Assembly (NCBI GenBank): GCA_963205125.1
Contig: CAUJJO010000067.1
Coordinates: forward strand, 1 to 52,866
Length of the DNA: 52,866 bases
Direction: 5' to 3'
Source of the DNA: Pseudomonadota bacterium
Lineage (GTDB): Bacteria > Pseudomonadota > Gammaproteobacteria > Burkholderiales > Burkholderiaceae_C
The position numbers and the translations under genes were made by a program. Every line of letters begins with the position of its first letter. The first letter of the stretch is position 1. The notes under the pieces were generated by a model. It saw only the letters and a list, made by a program, of their open reading frames with translations. It was not told the DNA's origin and did no database searches. Shown here in pieces: positions 26,282 to 35,197 of this stretch.

Positions 26282-27022
26282 ATGAGCATCACCCTGTCCA
26301 TCGTCACCGGCGCCTCGCGCGGGCTGGGGCGCGCCGTCGCCGAACAACTGCTTGCGCGCGGCGAGCACGTGATCGCCATCGCGCGCCGCGCGCCCGAGGG
26401 TCTGGCGTCGCCGCGCCTGCAGCACTGGGGCGCGGACCTCGCCGACGCAGGCGCCATCGGCCAGCGCCTGCGCGAGCATCTGCAGGCGCAGGGCGCGCCG
26501 GCCTTCGCGGCCCTTTCGCTGATCAACAACGCCGGCGTGATCTCGCGGCTTGCGCCGCTGGGCGAGGTCGGCGACGAGGACCTGGCGCGCGCGCTGCGCG
26601 TCGGGCTCGAGGCGCCGATGCGCCTGGCCGCGGCCTTCCTCGGCGCCACGCGCGGCTGGGCGATGCCGCGCAGGCTGCTGTTCGTGTCCTCGGGCCTGGG
26701 GCGGCGCGCGATGGCCGGCAGCGCCTCCTACTGCGCGGCCAAGGCGGGGCTGGACCACCTGGCGCGCGCGCTCGCGCTTGAGGAGGCGGCGCAGATCCAC
26801 GGCGCGCGCGTCGTCTCGCTGGCGCCTGGGGTGATCGACACCGACATGCAAGGCCAGTTGCGCGGCGCCGATGCGCAGGCCTTTCCGGAGCGCGAGCGCT
26901 TCGCGGCCTTGCACCGCGAGGGCCTGCTCGACAGCCCGGCGGCGGCTGCGGCGCGCTTGATCGGGTATCTGGACCGGGCGGATTTCGGCGTCAATGCGGT
27001 GGCGGACGTGCGCGACGCGTGA
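26282..27022 (+). CDS. Short-chain dehydrogenase/reductase
   Basis: A 246-residue classical SDR. The cofactor motif TGASRGLG is at residues 9-16, NNAGV near 84, and the catalytic SxxxYCAAKAG segment (VSSGLGRR, SYCAAK) near 140-160. It resembles sepiapterin-reductase/benzil-reductase-like NADPH enzymes. Substrate unknown. ATG 26282 is preferred over a GTG at 26234, since it gives MSITLSIVTGAS. Its 3' end faces pfk across a REP-like element. Confidence 0.9.
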   Translation: MSITLSIVTGASRGLGRAVAEQLLARGEHVIAIARRAPEGLASPRLQHWGADLADAGAIGQRLREHLQAQGAPAFAALSLINNAGVISRLAPLGEVGDEDLARALRVGLEAPMRLAAAFLGATRGWAMPRRLLFVSSGLGRRAMAGSASYCAAKAGLDHLARALALEEAAQIHGARVVSLAPGVIDTDMQGQLRGADAQAFPERERFAALHREGLLDSPAAAAARLIGYLDRADFGVNAVADVRDA

Positions 27023-27070
27023 GCGCGCGCGGGCGCCTGGGTCGCCCGTGGTTCCCGGGTCGTTGCGGCG

Positions 27071-27151
27071 ATCGCGGCTGCCGCCGCTCCTACGGGAAGG
27101 CGGGCTTTCGGGCGACCGCTCCTGGATCGTAGGAGCGGCGGCAGCCGCGAT
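27071..27151. repeat. REP-like element: paired inverted 23-bp palindromes
   Basis: Two 23-bp arms at 27071-27093 and 27129-27151 are perfect inverted copies, separated by 35 bases. Each arm also folds on itself (GCGGC-TGCC-GCCGC). The arm sequence (GTAGGAGCGGC...CAGCCGCGAT) matches the core of REP elements known from Pseudomonas and Xanthomonas. It sits between the convergent SDR and pfk genes, where it could also act as a bidirectional terminator. A second outer inverted repeat GGTCGCCCG (27040-27048) / CGGGCGACC (27109-27117) is also present. Confidence 0.8.
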
Positions 27152-27156
27152 TGCCG

Positions 27157-28215
27157 TCAGCTTCCGAGCATGACGCCGATGCCGCGCGCGGTGGCCAGCA
27201 GCGGGTGCTCGGGCGGCACGGTGCGGCTGCGGTGGGCGACGTCGGCGATGGGCACGCTGTCGATGCGGTCGCACTGCAGCGCGACCATGCGGCCGAACTC
27301 GCCGCGGCGCACGAGCTGCGCGGCGTGGTAGCCAAAGCGCGTGGCGAGCACGCGGTCGAAGGCGGTCGGCGAGCCGCCGCGCTGGACGTGGCCGAGCACG
27401 GTGCAGCGCACCTCGGTGGACAGGCGTTGTGCGAGTTCGTGCTGCAGCAGCACGCCCACGCCACCCAGGCGCAGCGGGTCCGGGCTGCCCTCGATGCGCT
27501 CGCGCACCACGCGCTGCCCCTGCAGCGGCACGCCCTCGCCGATGCAGATCAGCGTGTAGCCCTGGCTGCGCTCACGCTCGCGGCAATGCTCGGCGACGGC
27601 GTCGACGTCCACCGGCAGCTCGGGCAGCAGGATCACGTCGGCGCCGCCGGCGATGCCGCCCTCGAGCGCGATCCAGCCCGCGTAGCGGCCCATGGTCTCG
27701 GCGATCAGCACGCGGCGGTGGCTGCGCGCGGTCGTCTCCAGCCGGTCCAGCGCCTCGGCGACCACCGCCACCGCGCTGTCGAAGCCGAAGCTGCGGTCAT
27801 TGTGCATGAGGTCGTTGTCGATCGTCTTGGGCACGCCGACCACCGGCAGGCCGAGCGCGCCGAAGCGGTGCGCGATGGTCATCGTGCCGTCACCGCCGAT
27901 GGCCACCAGCGCATCCAGCCCGAGCTCGCGCACGAAGTCCATCGCCTGCCCCGAGCGGTCGGCGCCGCCGGCCGCGGCGTCGTGGAAGGGATCGCAGCGG
28001 TTGTGCGTGCCGAGCACCGTGCCGCCCTGCGCGAGCAGGCCCTCGACCGCGTGCACGTCCAGGCTGCGCGTGCGCCGCGTGAGCAGGCCCTCGAAGCCGC
28101 GCTCGATGCCGGTCACGCGCGCACCGCCCTCGTTGACCAGCGCCAGCGTCACCGCGCGGATGACGGCGTTCAGCCCCGGGCAATCGCCCCCGCCGGTGAG
28201 GATGCCGATGTGCAC
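27157..28215 (-). CDS. 6-phosphofructokinase, group III-like
   Basis: A 352-residue PfkA-family enzyme phosphorylating fructose-6-phosphate. The start HIGILTGGGDCPGLN contains the phosphate-donor loop; GGDG is at 107-110, and PKTIDND at 129-135 carries the catalytic aspartate. G in the first motif fits ATP use, while K in the second is typical of pyrophosphate enzymes; this mix is known from the mixed-substrate group. GTG 28215 has GGAG six bases upstream and follows the S10 peptidase stop by one base, so the two genes are one operon. It ends next to the REP-like element. Confidence 0.93.
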   Translation of the reverse strand: MHIGILTGGGDCPGLNAVIRAVTLALVNEGGARVTGIERGFEGLLTRRTRSLDVHAVEGLLAQGGTVLGTHNRCDPFHDAAAGGADRSGQAMDFVRELGLDALVAIGGDGTMTIAHRFGALGLPVVGVPKTIDNDLMHNDRSFGFDSAVAVVAEALDRLETTARSHRRVLIAETMGRYAGWIALEGGIAGGADVILLPELPVDVDAVAEHCRERERSQGYTLICIGEGVPLQGQRVVRERIEGSPDPLRLGGVGVLLQHELAQRLSTEVRCTVLGHVQRGGSPTAFDRVLATRFGYHAAQLVRRGEFGRMVALQCDRIDSVPIADVAHRSRTVPPEHPLLATARGIGVMLGS

Positions 28216-28216
28216 T

Positions 28217-29740
28217 TCAGGCTCCGATTGCAAGCCAAGCCGTGAGGTCGGCGTGCAGCTTGGCCAGGTCCTCGTGCCGCGTGTACATCATGTGGCCGGC
28301 GTCGTAGTAGTGGTGCTCGATGCGCGCGGCGACCTCGGGCGGCACGTCCAGGTGCGCGAGCGACCAGTCGCTGGCGCTGTAGGGCGTGCCCAGGTCGTAG
28401 CGGCCGCTGGCCACGAAGACGCGCAGGTGCGGGTTGCGCCGCAGCGCGCGCGCGAGGTCGGGCGTGGTGCTGGCGTAGGCGTTGCCCTGCGCCTGGCCGC
28501 GGTTCCAGTTCCAGGCCTTGTGCGTGGCGCCGCTGATGAGCTCGAAGCGCCCGGGCAGCGTCATGCCCAGCGTCTGCCCGAAGTAGGCGAGTGCTGCCGA
28601 GGCGTAGGCCGGTGCGATCGCCTCGATGCCGGGGTCGAACTCCCAGTCGTGGCCGCGGCTGGCGGGCATGGGCGCCACCGAGCGCGCCTCCAGTCGCCCG
28701 ACGACCTGGCCGCGCTCGCGCAGTGCCTCGAGAAAGTAGCTGCGGTCGGAGATGCGCAGGTTGAGTGATTCGACGAGCGCAGGCGCAAGCCCGGTGAGCT
28801 GCGCCACGCGCCGCGCCACGCGCGCGCGCCGCGCGCCGCCAAGGCGTGCGCCCTGATGCAGCGCGCCGAGGTACTCCTCCTCGACGAAGGCCTCGGCCGC
28901 CGCACGCGCCGCGGCGGGCGATTGCGCCAGCGTCCCCTTGAGCAGGCCGTGGTACTGCGAGACCTGCGCAAACGCCGGCAGGAAGAGCGCGAAGGGCAGT
29001 TCGTTGGCCGGGTCGAAGGAGAGCGTCTGCAGGTCCATCGCGCAGCTCACCAGCACGAGGCCGGACAGCGGCACGCCCACCGACTGCAGGCTGTCGGCGA
29101 GTGCCGCGCCGCGCGTCGTGCCGTAGCTCTCGCCGGCCACGAACACCGGCGAGCTCCAGCGGCCGTGGCGCGTGAGCCAGGCACGCACGACCTCGGTGAG
29201 TGCGGCGACATCGCCATCCACCGAGAGCATGCGCTTGCGCGCGGCCTCGCTGGCGCAGACCGACCAGCCGGTGTGCGGCGGGTCGATGAAGACGAGGTCG
29301 AAGTGCGCAAGCCAGGTGAGCGGGTTGTCGGCGATGACCCCGGGGCCGCGCGCGGCCGAGGCGTCGTCGGGCACGACGACGCGCTTGGGGCCGAGCGCGC
29401 CCAGGTGCAGCCAGACCGAGGCCGAGCCCGGCCCGCCGTTGAAGGCAAAGCACACGGGGCGCGTGCCCATGCCCTCGGCGGTGTAGACGTAGCTCGTGGC
29501 CATCACCGCGGCCTGCGGCTCGGCCAGCGCCCCGTCGAAGCCCTCGGCCATCACCGGCAGGAACTCGACGCGCGCCTCGTAGCCGAGCGTCGAGGCCGCC
29601 GTCGCCACCGTGCCGAGGGTCACCGCCGGGGGCCGCGCCAGCAGCGCCTCGACGGTCCGGCGCAGCTTGCGGTCGCCTTCGCTTTCCTTGTCCGAAGCGG
29701 TGGACGGGGTGCTTGCGGGGGTTTCGGTCGATTCGCTCAT
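28217..29740 (-). CDS. S10 family serine carboxypeptidase-like peptidase
   Basis: A 507-residue protein. The S10 motifs are present: NGGPGSASVWLHLGALGPK near residue 100, the nucleophile GESYG near 204, SGRYDLGTP for the aspartate and AGHMMYTR for the histidine near 485. No signal peptide is seen; the N-terminus is a Ser/Thr-rich stretch. Bacterial S10 proteins are often annotated as peptidases without proven substrate. It is the first gene of an operon with phosphofructokinase. Confidence 0.92.
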   Translation of the reverse strand: MSESTETPASTPSTASDKESEGDRKLRRTVEALLARPPAVTLGTVATAASTLGYEARVEFLPVMAEGFDGALAEPQAAVMATSYVYTAEGMGTRPVCFAFNGGPGSASVWLHLGALGPKRVVVPDDASAARGPGVIADNPLTWLAHFDLVFIDPPHTGWSVCASEAARKRMLSVDGDVAALTEVVRAWLTRHGRWSSPVFVAGESYGTTRGAALADSLQSVGVPLSGLVLVSCAMDLQTLSFDPANELPFALFLPAFAQVSQYHGLLKGTLAQSPAAARAAAEAFVEEEYLGALHQGARLGGARRARVARRVAQLTGLAPALVESLNLRISDRSYFLEALRERGQVVGRLEARSVAPMPASRGHDWEFDPGIEAIAPAYASAALAYFGQTLGMTLPGRFELISGATHKAWNWNRGQAQGNAYASTTPDLARALRRNPHLRVFVASGRYDLGTPYSASDWSLAHLDVPPEVAARIEHHYYDAGHMMYTRHEDLAKLHADLTAWLAIGA

Positions 29741-29815
29741 GCGCGGGTCCGTGCGGGGGTTGGGAAGGCAGAGGGTGGTGCGGCGGTGCGGCGACGGCGC
29801 GGCGCCGGCGCGGCC

Positions 29816-30802
<987 letters not shown>

Positions 30803-30871
30803 GCGCCAAGCATAGACGGCGGGCCCTGGAAGCTGCGCCGAAGCTGCGCCGCACGCCGTCATCGGCCGGCT

Positions 30872-30889
30872 TGTTGCAGTGCAGCAACA
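30872..30889. promoter_or_regulatory. Dyad TGTTGC-N6-GCAACA in divergent intergenic region
   Basis: TGTTGC (30872-30877) and GCAACA (30884-30889) form a perfect inverted repeat, with the TGCAGTGCA-type centre. It lies 70 bases upstream of the threonine dehydratase-like gene and 103 bases upstream of the small gene at 30992. It resembles TGC-rich sites bound by PhaR-type regulators in betaproteobacteria, but this is only a visual likeness. Confidence 0.45.
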
Positions 30890-30991
30890 CCTGGATGAGG
30901 GGCGATGCCCTACACAGAGGCGCCTCTCTAGATCCTCGTCAGCCCGTGGGCGCGCGATCGCGTTAGAGTGGCTCTGCACTTCGAGCAAGCG

Positions 30992-31216
30992 ATGTCGATC
31001 AACGCCGCCACCGATCACGCGCCGCAGGGCCTGGCCCTTGCGGAGATCATCGAGCTCAAGTGGCTGCTGGGCGGCGAAGGCGTGCGCGTGCACGTCGAGC
31101 GGCTGCAGACCGATGCCGACTACGCGCGCGAATGCCTCGCCCGCGCCGAGGCCTCGCCGCGCGAAACGACGCGCAGGACGGCGCAGCGCCTGCGCCAGCG
31201 CCTGGGTCTGGCCTGA
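30992..31216 (+). CDS. Small conserved-looking protein of unknown function
   Basis: A 74-residue protein, MSINAATDHAP to LRQRLGLA. It contains a helix pattern LAEIIELKWLLGGEGVRVHVERLQTDADYARECL, amphipathic and charged, with no membrane segment. I recognise similar short proteins in Burkholderiales but no function. ATG 30992 is chosen over GTG 30968 because it is the standard start of that pattern. It is convergent with hrpA (34 bases apart). Confidence 0.65.
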   Translation: MSINAATDHAPQGLALAEIIELKWLLGGEGVRVHVERLQTDADYARECLARAEASPRETTRRTAQRLRQRLGLA

Positions 31217-31250
31217 GGCCACACAGCCGTCGACGCGATCGCAGCGGCGC

Positions 31251-34200
31251 TCAGCCCTGCAGAGCCTGCCAGGCCTTGTCCAGCCGCTTGACGCTCACCG
31301 GCTGCGGCGTGCGCAGCTCCTGCGCGAAGAGGCCGACGCGCAGTTCCTCGAGCAGCCAGCGGTATTCCTCGAGCCGCGCGTGCGGCGCGCCCCTGAGCTC
31401 GGCCACGCGGCGCAGCCAGCGCTGCTCGAGCGGGCGCAGTTCGGCCATGCGCGCAGCGTCGCGCGCGGGGTCGGTGCGCAGCTTGTCCAGGCGCATCACC
31501 ACCGCCTTCAGGTAGCGCGGGATGTGCTGCAGCGCAGCCCACTCGGTCTGCGCGAGGAAGCGCTTGCCAAGCAGCCGCTGCAGCTGCGCCGTGATGTCCT
31601 CGGCAACCTCGCGCGGCGGCTTGCTGTCCCGCAGCTTCCTCTGCGCCGCCGCCCACTCGGCGAGCACCGTGCCGGCCAGGCGCGCGACCTCGGCGGCGAT
31701 CAGGTTCAGCCGCGCGCGTCCTTCCTCGATGCGCCGCGCGAAGCCTGCGGCGTCGGTGGGCAGGGGATCGGCGAGGAAGGCGCGATCGAGCGCCACCTCG
31801 ACGATCTGCGCGCGCAGCTCCTCGAGCGTGCCCAGGCTCATGTAGGCCGCGGCCATCTTCTGCAGCTCGGGAATGTTCTTCTCGAGGTACTTCAGCGGTT
31901 CGCGGATCTGCAAGGCGACGAGCCGGCGCAGGCCCGCGCGGTGCGTCGCCGCCGCCGCCTCGGGTTCGTCGAAGACCTCGATCTCGACATGCGTGCCGCG
32001 ATCGACCAGCGCCGGAAAGCCGATCAGCACCTGCCCGCCCTTCTTCAGCTCCAGCAGCTCGGGCAGCTCGCCGAAGGTCCAGGCGGTGAGGCGCTCCTGC
32101 CCCTGCTGCCTCTGCGGCGCCTTCTCCCTCTCCCGCGATGCGGGAGAGGGTTGGGGTGAGGGTGCGCGCGGGAGAGGGGGTTCCTTGGTCCTCAACGCGG
32201 CCAGCGCCTGGAACGCGCTGCGCGCCTCGTGGCCGAGTTCGGCCTTCAGGCGCGCCAGGTCGCGGCCGGCGCCGAGCTGGCGGCCGTGCTCGTCGACGAT
32301 GCGGAAGTTCATGAAGAGGTGGGGGCCGAGCGTCTCCAGCTTGAAGTCGTTGCGCACGACGGGGAGCTGCGTCTTCTCGCGCACCGCATGCAGCAGCACC
32401 TCGAGCAGGCTGCCGTCCGCGAAGGCGTGGCTGGCGGCGAAGTCCTTCGCGTAGTCGGCCAGCGGCAGCAGGCGCGAGCGCGGGCGCTGGTGCAGGCTCT
32501 TGCACAGCGCCACCACCTTCTCCTCGAGCATGCCGGGCACGAGCCACTCGCAGCGCGCCTCGCTGGCCTGGTTGAGCGCGTAGATCGGCAGCGTCACGGT
32601 GAGCCCGTCGCGCGCGTCGCCGGGTTCGTGCAGGTAGGCGGCCGCGCAGTCGATGCCACCCAGGCGCACGGTCGGCGGAAAGGCCGCGGTGGTGATGCCC
32701 GCGGCCTCGTGGCGCATCAGCTCCTCGCGCGAGAGCTGCAGCAGCCCGGGCCGCTTCCTCGCCTCGTGGCGGTACCACTTCTCGAGGCTTGCCGTGCTGC
32801 AGACCTCGGGCGGCAGCTGCTGCTCGTAGAAGGCGTGGATCAGCGCCTCGTCGACGAGCACGTCCTGGCGCCGGGCCTTGTGCTCGAAGGCCTGCACCTG
32901 GCGCACGAGGCGCTGGTTGTGCGCGAGAAACGGCAGCCGCGTCTCGATCTCGCCCTCGACCAGCGCAGAGCGGATGAAGATCTCGCGCGCGCCCTGCGGG
33001 TCGACGCTCGCGTAGTTCACGCGCCGGTTGTTGTAGACGACGAGGCCGTAGAGCGTGGCGCGCTCGAGCGCGATCACCTCGCCGGCCTTCTTCTCCCAAT
33101 GCGGCTCGAGCAGCTGCGTCTTCAGCAGGTGGCCGGCGACCTGCGGGATCCAGCGCGCGTCGATGGCCGCCAATCCGCGGCCGTAGAGCCGCGTCGTCTC
33201 GACCAGCTCGGCGGCCACCAGCCAGCGCCCGGGCTTCTTCGAGAGGTGCGCGCCGGGGTGGCGCCAGAACTTGATGCCGCGCGCGCCGAGGTACCAGTCT
33301 TCGAGGTCGCTCTTGCAGCCGACATTGCCCAGCAGCCCCGAGAGCATCGCAAGGTGGATCTGCTCGTAGGTCGCGGGCGTCGTGTTCAGCCGCCAGCCGT
33401 GCTCGGCGACGACGGTGTGCAGTTGCGCGTGGATGTCGCGCCACTCGCGCACGCGGCGCGGGTTGACGAAGCGCTCGCGCAGGCGCTGCTCCTGCTGGCG
33501 GTTGGAGAGCTTGTGCGGGTGCGCGCCGCCCTCGCCGCCCTCGCCGCTCTCGCCGCCGAAGGGATGACGGCCGCGCCCCTCCTCGATCCACTGCCAGAGC
33601 TTGAGATGGCCCATGAACTCCGAGCGCTCGTCGTCGAAGGGCTTGTGCTTCTCGTCAGCGGCCTGCTGCTGCTCGAGCGGACGGTCGCGCACGTCCTGCC
33701 CCGAGAGCGCGGCGCTGATCACCAGCACCTCGGAAAGCGACTGGCGCTGCACGGCCTCGAGGATCATGCGGCCCACGCGCGGGTCCAGCGGCAGCCGCGC
33801 GAGCTGGCGGCCGATCTCGGTGAGCGCGTTGTCCTCGTCGACCGCGCCCAGCTCGGAGAGCAGCGCGTAGCCGTCGACGATGGCCTTCTTCGGCGGCGCC
33901 TGCAGGAAGGGGAAGTCCTCGACCGCGCCCAGGCCCAGCGCCTTCATGCGCAGGATCACGCCGGCCAGCGAGCTGCGCAGGATCTCGGGGTCGGTGAAGC
34001 GCGCGCGCGCGGCGTAGTCGTCCTCGGCGTAGAGGCGGATGCACACGCCGTCGGCCACGCGCCCGCAGCGCCCGGCACGCTGGTCGGCGGCGGCGCGGCT
34101 GATCGGCTCGACCTGCAGCTGCTCGACCTTGTTGCGCCAGCTGTAGCGCTTGACGCGCGCGAGGCCGCTGTCGACCACGTAGCGGATGCCCGGCACGGTG

Positions 34201-35135
34201 AGCGAGGTCTCGGCGACGTTGGTCGCCAGAACGATGCGCCGTCCGTGGCCGGGCTGGAAGACGCGCTCCTGCTCGGCCTGCGACAGCCGCGCAAAGAGCG
34301 GCAGGATCTCCGGCTGCGGCCCGCCGCGGTGCTGTGCGGCGAGGTGCTTGCGCAGATGGTCGGCGACCTCGCGGATCTCGCGCTCGCCGGGCAGGAAGAC
34401 GAGGATGTCGCCTGCGCCTGCGCGCCAGAGCTCGTCGACGGCGTCGGCGATGGCGTCCTCGAGCTCGAAGTCCTTGCGCTCGTCGAAAGGCCGAAAGCGC
34501 TGCTCGACCGGATAGAGCCGCCCCGAGACCATGATCACCGGCGCCGGCCCGCGCGCCGAGGCGAAGTGCTCGGCGAAGCGCTCGGCGTCGATCGTCGCCG
34601 AGGTGACGACGAGCTTGAGGTCCGGGCGCCTGGGCAGCAGCTGCCTGAGGTAGCCGAGCAGGAAGTCGATGTTCAGGCTGCGCTCGTGGGCCTCGTCGAT
34701 GATCAGCGTGTCGTAGGCGCGCAGCAGCGGGTCGGCCTGCGTCTCGGCCAGCAGGATGCCGTCGGTCATCAGCTTGACCGAGGCGCCGGGCTGCAGCCGG
34801 TCCTGGAAGCGCACCTTGTAGCCGACGACTTCGCCAAGCGGCGTGCCGAGCTCCTCGGCGATGCGCTTGGCCACGCTGCTGGCGGCGATGCGCCGCGGCT
34901 GCGTGTGGCCGATCAGCCCGCGCCCGCCGGCACCCCGCCCGCGCCCGAGCTCGAGCGCGATCTTGGGCAGTTGCGTCGTCTTGCCCGAGCCCGTCTCGCC
35001 GCAGACGATAACGACCTGGTGCTCGCGCAGTGCGCGCGCGATCTCCTCGCGCCTTGCCGAGACGGGCAGCGATTCGGGGTAGCGGATCGGCGGGATGGGA
35101 TGGGCCGCGACCTTCGCGGCCGCGCGCGGCTTCAC
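31251..35135 (-). CDS. hrpA: ATP-dependent RNA helicase HrpA
   Basis: A 1294-residue DEAH-box helicase. Walker A GETGSGKT lies at 46-53, the DEAH box at 147-150 (IIDEAHERS), SATID near 180 and the Q-motif-like QRAGRCGR near 350. The HA2/OB and large DUF3418 C-terminal domains follow. Length fits HrpA, which unwinds RNA and rescues collided or stalled ribosomes. GTG 35135 is the start. A -10-like GATAAT on the minus strand (35150-35145) would make the mRNA almost leaderless. A palindromic repeat inserted in frame adds a low-complexity stretch near residues 985-1005. Confidence 0.95.
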   Translation of the reverse strand: MKPRAAAKVAAHPIPPIRYPESLPVSARREEIARALREHQVVIVCGETGSGKTTQLPKIALELGRGRGAGGRGLIGHTQPRRIAASSVAKRIAEELGTPLGEVVGYKVRFQDRLQPGASVKLMTDGILLAETQADPLLRAYDTLIIDEAHERSLNIDFLLGYLRQLLPRRPDLKLVVTSATIDAERFAEHFASARGPAPVIMVSGRLYPVEQRFRPFDERKDFELEDAIADAVDELWRAGAGDILVFLPGEREIREVADHLRKHLAAQHRGGPQPEILPLFARLSQAEQERVFQPGHGRRIVLATNVAETSLTVPGIRYVVDSGLARVKRYSWRNKVEQLQVEPISRAAADQRAGRCGRVADGVCIRLYAEDDYAARARFTDPEILRSSLAGVILRMKALGLGAVEDFPFLQAPPKKAIVDGYALLSELGAVDEDNALTEIGRQLARLPLDPRVGRMILEAVQRQSLSEVLVISAALSGQDVRDRPLEQQQAADEKHKPFDDERSEFMGHLKLWQWIEEGRGRHPFGGESGEGGEGGAHPHKLSNRQQEQRLRERFVNPRRVREWRDIHAQLHTVVAEHGWRLNTTPATYEQIHLAMLSGLLGNVGCKSDLEDWYLGARGIKFWRHPGAHLSKKPGRWLVAAELVETTRLYGRGLAAIDARWIPQVAGHLLKTQLLEPHWEKKAGEVIALERATLYGLVVYNNRRVNYASVDPQGAREIFIRSALVEGEIETRLPFLAHNQRLVRQVQAFEHKARRQDVLVDEALIHAFYEQQLPPEVCSTASLEKWYRHEARKRPGLLQLSREELMRHEAAGITTAAFPPTVRLGGIDCAAAYLHEPGDARDGLTVTLPIYALNQASEARCEWLVPGMLEEKVVALCKSLHQRPRSRLLPLADYAKDFAASHAFADGSLLEVLLHAVREKTQLPVVRNDFKLETLGPHLFMNFRIVDEHGRQLGAGRDLARLKAELGHEARSAFQALAALRTKEPPLPRAPSPQPSPASREREKAPQRQQGQERLTAWTFGELPELLELKKGGQVLIGFPALVDRGTHVEIEVFDEPEAAAATHRAGLRRLVALQIREPLKYLEKNIPELQKMAAAYMSLGTLEELRAQIVEVALDRAFLADPLPTDAAGFARRIEEGRARLNLIAAEVARLAGTVLAEWAAAQRKLRDSKPPREVAEDITAQLQRLLGKRFLAQTEWAALQHIPRYLKAVVMRLDKLRTDPARDAARMAELRPLEQRWLRRVAELRGAPHARLEEYRWLLEELRVGLFAQELRTPQPVSVKRLDKAWQALQG
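32121..32181. repeat. Palindromic CCCTCTCCC-type repeat inside hrpA
   Basis: CCCTCTCCCGC (32126-32136) and GCGGGAGAGGG (32140-32150) form a perfect hairpin with a 3-base loop, followed by TTGGGGTGAGGGTGCGCGCGGGAGAGGG. This is the shape and sequence of a common proteobacterial intergenic repeat. Here it lies within the hrpA coding region in frame and encodes PSPQPSPASRERE-like residues at about 985-1005. Confidence 0.8.
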
Positions 35136-35197
35136 GGGGCGCGGATTATCGACGGGCGCTGCACCGCAGCATCCCTTGCTGCAAAATCGCGCGCGCC

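Noticed and set aside
33520-33560. CTCGCCGCC tract within hrpA
   Set aside because: A short Gly/Glu-rich coding repeat, not a palindromic element or CRISPR.
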